From: Gemmatimonadota bacterium
Lineage (GTDB): Bacteria; Latescibacterota; UBA2968; GCA-2709665
DNA: 64,000 nt
Assembly: GCA_028877215.1 (NCBI GenBank)
Contig: JAPPFJ010000012.1
Coordinates: 1 to 64,000, forward strand
Reading direction: 5' to 3'
Part shown: piece after piece, positions 61,212 through 64,000 of the stretch
Position numbering within the stretch: position 1 is the stretch's first letter
Layout of the letters: every line of letters begins with the position of its first letter
Position numbers and translations under genes: made by a program
Notes under the pieces: generated by a model
Seen by the model: the letters and a program-made list of their open reading frames with translations, nothing else
What the model was told of the DNA's origin: nothing
Databases searched by the model: none

Positions 61212-62594
61212 ATGGCTGGCGCGAAAGACATAGGCTCCAGACTTGAGCTATTCGTCGACGACTGGCTGATCGACACGATGACGAACACGAGCCTCAAGCT
61301 CCATCCTCCGGCGCCGGCTGAGGTCGCCCTCGACTTCGACCAACCCTGGGAAGGGGAGACGTCCTGGGTAGCCAACGTCATCCTCGACGACGGGCGCTAT
61401 CGCCTCTGGTACCGTGCCACCGGCCCCGATGGAACGAACCGGACGACCTGTTACGCGGAGAGCCCCGACGGCATCCACTTCGTGCGTCCAATCCTCGGGC
61501 TCCACGAGTTCGAGGGCTCGAAGGAGAACAACATCGTTATGGGTGCCACGCACTGGAACGCCTGCGTCTTCAAGGATCCCAGTCCGGCCGTGCAGGACTC
61601 ACAGCGGTACAAGGGCTTCCTGAGGGGAAAGAAGCTGGACGGGCGCTGTACGATTTACGGCTATGGCTCGCCCGACGGCATCCATTGGGAGCTGATCCGG
61701 GACAGACCGATCCTGCATGCGCCACCCGACGGCCGCCCCAACTTCGACTCACCGAACGTGGCTTTCTGGGACGTCAATATTCGCAAGTACGTCAGCTATT
61801 TGAGGGGTTTCACGCCCGATTGCGATGGTGGCGGGGGCCCCGCTCAGGGTGGCGCATACCGGTCGATTCGGAGGGCCGAGTCGGACGACTTCCTGGACTG
61901 GACCGTGCCGGAGCTGATCGACATGGGCGGAAGGCAGAAGGAGCACCTTTACACCAACGCGGCGACCCAGTACTTCCGCGCTCCCCACGTCTACCTGATG
62001 TTCCCCAAGCGGCTTCGGCTTGGCCGGAAATTCCACACGGACTGGGTGTCCGACGGCCTGTCCGAGGGGGTCTTCATGTCCAGCCGAGACGGCATCCGGT
62101 GGGACCGCCGGTTCATGGGGCCGTTTATCCGCCCTGGCCTTGACTCACGGAACTGGAATGAGCGGAATATGGCCGCCGGCGTCGGCGTTGTGCCCACCGG
62201 TGCCGATGAAATATCGATCTACTACGTGGAGAACTACCGGAACCCGACGTGCCGGCTCCGCCGGGGCGTTCTTCGGACCGACGGTTTCGTCTCCGTCAAC
62301 GCGCCCTTCGGCGGCGGCGAGATCATCACCAGGCCCTTCACGTTTGCCGGCAGTGAGCTGGTCATCAACTATTCGACGTCGGTGGCCGGCGAAATCCGGT
62401 TCGAAATGCAGGACGAACGTGGCAACCCCATCGAGGGCCGCTCCCTCTCCGAAAGCGCGGACATCTTTGGAGACGAGATTGCGCGGGCGGTCAGCTGGGA
62501 CAGCGGCTCGGACGTGTCTGCGCTGGCCGGAAGGCCGGTGCGTCTTCGCGTGGCGATGAAGGAGGCCGACCTCTACGCCATTCGCTTCCGGTAG
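61212..62594 (+). CDS. GH43/GH32-like five-bladed propeller glycosidase relative
   Basis: 460 residues from the ATG at 61212 (AGGAGG nine bases upstream). The propeller pattern includes ELFVDDWLIDTMTN near the start, RYRLWYRATGPDGTNRT, YAESPDGIHFVRP and NAATQYFRAPHVYLMFPKRL, then a C-terminal beta-sandwich (LVINYSTSVAGEIRFEMQDE). This is the plan of GH43/GH32-type or related uncharacterised hydrolases. The three acidic catalytic residues cannot be placed with certainty. No signal peptide. Codon use favours C-ending codons more than its neighbours, which may mean a different origin. Confidence 0.72.
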   Translation: MAGAKDIGSRLELFVDDWLIDTMTNTSLKLHPPAPAEVALDFDQPWEGETSWVANVILDDGRYRLWYRATGPDGTNRTTCYAESPDGIHFVRPILGLHEFEGSKENNIVMGATHWNACVFKDPSPAVQDSQRYKGFLRGKKLDGRCTIYGYGSPDGIHWELIRDRPILHAPPDGRPNFDSPNVAFWDVNIRKYVSYLRGFTPDCDGGGGPAQGGAYRSIRRAESDDFLDWTVPELIDMGGRQKEHLYTNAATQYFRAPHVYLMFPKRLRLGRKFHTDWVSDGLSEGVFMSSRDGIRWDRRFMGPFIRPGLDSRNWNERNMAAGVGVVPTGADEISIYYVENYRNPTCRLRRGVLRTDGFVSVNAPFGGGEIITRPFTFAGSELVINYSTSVAGEIRFEMQDERGNPIEGRSLSESADIFGDEIARAVSWDSGSDVSALAGRPVRLRVAMKEADLYAIRFR

Positions 62595-62688
62595 CTGATG
62601 GGGCGTTCGACCCTGAATGCCCTTCATGGCCGGGATCCCGCCCTCGATTCTTCGAATGTGTGCGTAACGAGACCTGGAGGAAATAAGC

Positions 62689-63969
62689 ATGGCCGATTCA
62701 GGAAAGCCGAATTTTCGAAAGCCGGCCCCTGACGGCGTTATCGAGCATATCGGGGTTGGCGCCGGAAGCGCGACGGCTGTTGTGGAGGCGCGGGGCGGGC
62801 TGCTGATGATAGCGGGCCGCAAGTGTTACCGGTCCGGAGACGCCGGATTGACCTGGGAAGAAGCGGAAGCGCCCGACTGGGAATCCCTCGGAGAAACCTC
62901 CTGCCTGTCGTGCATCCGGTTGCAGTCCGGCGGGCTTGCCCTCGCGCATCTTGGTAAAGGAAACCGGCATCGCGGATCCGAGATGTTCAACTGGAATCCG
63001 TTCTACCTGTCGGTATCTGACGACGAGGGCGGGTCCTGGTCCGGAGGGTGGCCGATGAATCTGCTCGGGGGGCCGTATTACGATACGATGATTCAGATGC
63101 CCGGCGGCAGGCTGGTGATGCCGAGCCGGATCTGCCACAGCAATAACCACCATTCGGGGTTGGAGTACGCGCGGGTGAGCAGCTACGGGTCCTGGAAGGG
63201 GCTGCGCCTTCAGGTGAGCGGGCACTATCATTACCCCGAGGTGGATATCGCCGCTGTGAGTTATTCGGACGACGACGGCCGCACGTGGCAGATGTGCGGG
63301 GGTCAGTTGATGGGCTGGTTCGATGCCGGGGGCATACCGAACGGCCGCGGCGGCATCACCGCGGTCGACGAACCGGGCGTGGCCGTGTGTCCGGACGGAC
63401 GGCTGATGATGATGGCGAGGTCCACGGTGGGGCGGCTGGTGCAGTGTTACAGTGAGGACGGCGGCGAGACCTGGACGCCCGTGGTTCCGAGCGACCTGGC
63501 CGCTTCCTATTCGCCGCCCAGGCTCAGACGGATTCCGGGTACGGGCGACTTGATGTGCGTCTGGAACCAGACGTCAAGGGAGGAAATCCTGAGAGGGTAC
63601 CGGCGCGGAAGGCTGTCCTCGGCAATCTCGAGCGACGGCGGCGCCAGCTGGTCTCACTTCAGGACCATCGAACTCAGCGGCGGGATGGAGGACGTGGAAC
63701 GGGTCCCCGCTCAGTATCCCGTCAGCCCCGTGATCGCGCTTCCGGAGCTGGGGACGCTGCCGGACGACTTCGCGACGTTCGATTACGCGAACGTATGGTT
63801 TCACGGCGACCGCGTGCTGCTGATGTATCATCGAAGCTGGGTGGAGGCGGATGAGGACACCGGCGAAGCCGTGACGCTCGGTGAACGGAAGCTCACGGCC
63901 AGAAAGCCCGGCGAACTGGTGCTACGTGTCTATCCGCTGGCGTGGTTCTACGATCGCAAAGGAACATGA
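62689..63969 (+). CDS. Sialidase-like BNR/Asp-box propeller protein
   Basis: 426 residues, GGAGG before the ATG. Five Asp-box motifs are visible: SGDAGLTWEE, SDDEGGSWSG, SDDDGRTWQM, SEDGGETWTP and SSDGGASWSH. They mark a six-bladed sialidase-like propeller. There is no signal peptide. A catalytic Arg triad is not clearly identifiable, so it may be an exo-glycosidase of another specificity. It is 94 bases after the previous propeller gene on the same strand; the window ends 31 bases after its stop. Confidence 0.83.
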   Translation: MADSGKPNFRKPAPDGVIEHIGVGAGSATAVVEARGGLLMIAGRKCYRSGDAGLTWEEAEAPDWESLGETSCLSCIRLQSGGLALAHLGKGNRHRGSEMFNWNPFYLSVSDDEGGSWSGGWPMNLLGGPYYDTMIQMPGGRLVMPSRICHSNNHHSGLEYARVSSYGSWKGLRLQVSGHYHYPEVDIAAVSYSDDDGRTWQMCGGQLMGWFDAGGIPNGRGGITAVDEPGVAVCPDGRLMMMARSTVGRLVQCYSEDGGETWTPVVPSDLAASYSPPRLRRIPGTGDLMCVWNQTSREEILRGYRRGRLSSAISSDGGASWSHFRTIELSGGMEDVERVPAQYPVSPVIALPELGTLPDDFATFDYANVWFHGDRVLLMYHRSWVEADEDTGEAVTLGERKLTARKPGELVLRVYPLAWFYDRKGT

Positions 63970-64000
63970 GCGGCGCACGACAACAGTTCCCGGTCCCGAT

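Noticed and set aside
1..64000. tRNA or rRNA genes
   Set aside because: I found no cloverleaf with a T-loop consensus or rRNA-like sequence when reading both strands by eye. A covariance-model scan would be decisive.

Overview
The window is about 60% G+C and reads as chromosome of a free-living or symbiotic bacterium of the Latescibacterota/Poribacteria kind or a nearby FCB-group lineage. This placement is an inference. It rests on several phytanoyl-CoA-dioxygenase (PhyH) paralogs, Gfo/Idh/MocA oxidoreductases, a secreted protein with a FlgD/T9SS-like C-terminal domain, a secreted propeller with a dockerin-like tail, and many short interspersed palindromic repeats. I found no rRNA, tRNA, CRISPR array, prophage or complete insertion sequence.

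Layout. (1) 0.3-14 kb: a sugar-acid/polysaccharide catabolic neighbourhood. It holds a tandem PhyH protein, two Gfo/Idh oxidoreductases, a class IV aminotransferase, an enolase-superfamily dehydratase overlapping a zinc-type dehydrogenase, a secreted propeller-like protein, a kelch protein and a large exported heparinase II/III-type lyase. (2) 14.6-20.3 kb: an SDR, then a QueA-like / GAF histidine kinase / NarL-type regulator operon, then an Rpn-type nuclease. (3) 20.6-33.6 kb, minus strand: a cobalamin uptake and salvage region. A B12 riboswitch with an intrinsic-terminator platform precedes btuF- and btuB-like genes, a secreted beta-propeller resembling the BtuG partner of BtuB, cbiZ, cbiB, a secreted Cache-domain protein, a HicBA-like pair and btuD-btuC. 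(4) 33.8-48.7 kb: accessory genes (a DUF4160/DUF2442 pair, Nudix, beta-lactamase-fold hydrolase, a second tandem PhyH, a GH42-like glycosidase, three methyltransferases, a squalene-cyclase-like barrel, GNAT, ankyrin protein). (5) 48.8-64 kb: two canonical PhyH proteins, a mannonate-dehydratase-like enzyme, small toxin-antitoxin-like genes, a D-cysteine desulfhydrase/ACC deaminase relative, a third HGG-type PhyH, Nudix, an amidohydrolase, a ThDP enzyme, a CinA relative and two propeller glycosidases (GH43/32-like and BNR sialidase-like).

The most interesting points are these. Three PhyH proteins replace the iron-binding HxD motif with HGG, while two neighbours keep HxD. The B12 locus combines a riboswitch, BtuB and a dockerin-bearing BtuG-like propeller outside an obvious Bacteroides context. 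Two families of short non-autonomous repeats reshape gene ends: about nine copies of a 120-200 bp element with purine-rich inverted arms, and a ~150 bp MITE-like element with 13-bp inverted ends that supplies or removes stop codons. Finally, a 17-bp-spaced consensus promoter with an apparently leaderless GTG start occurs three times.
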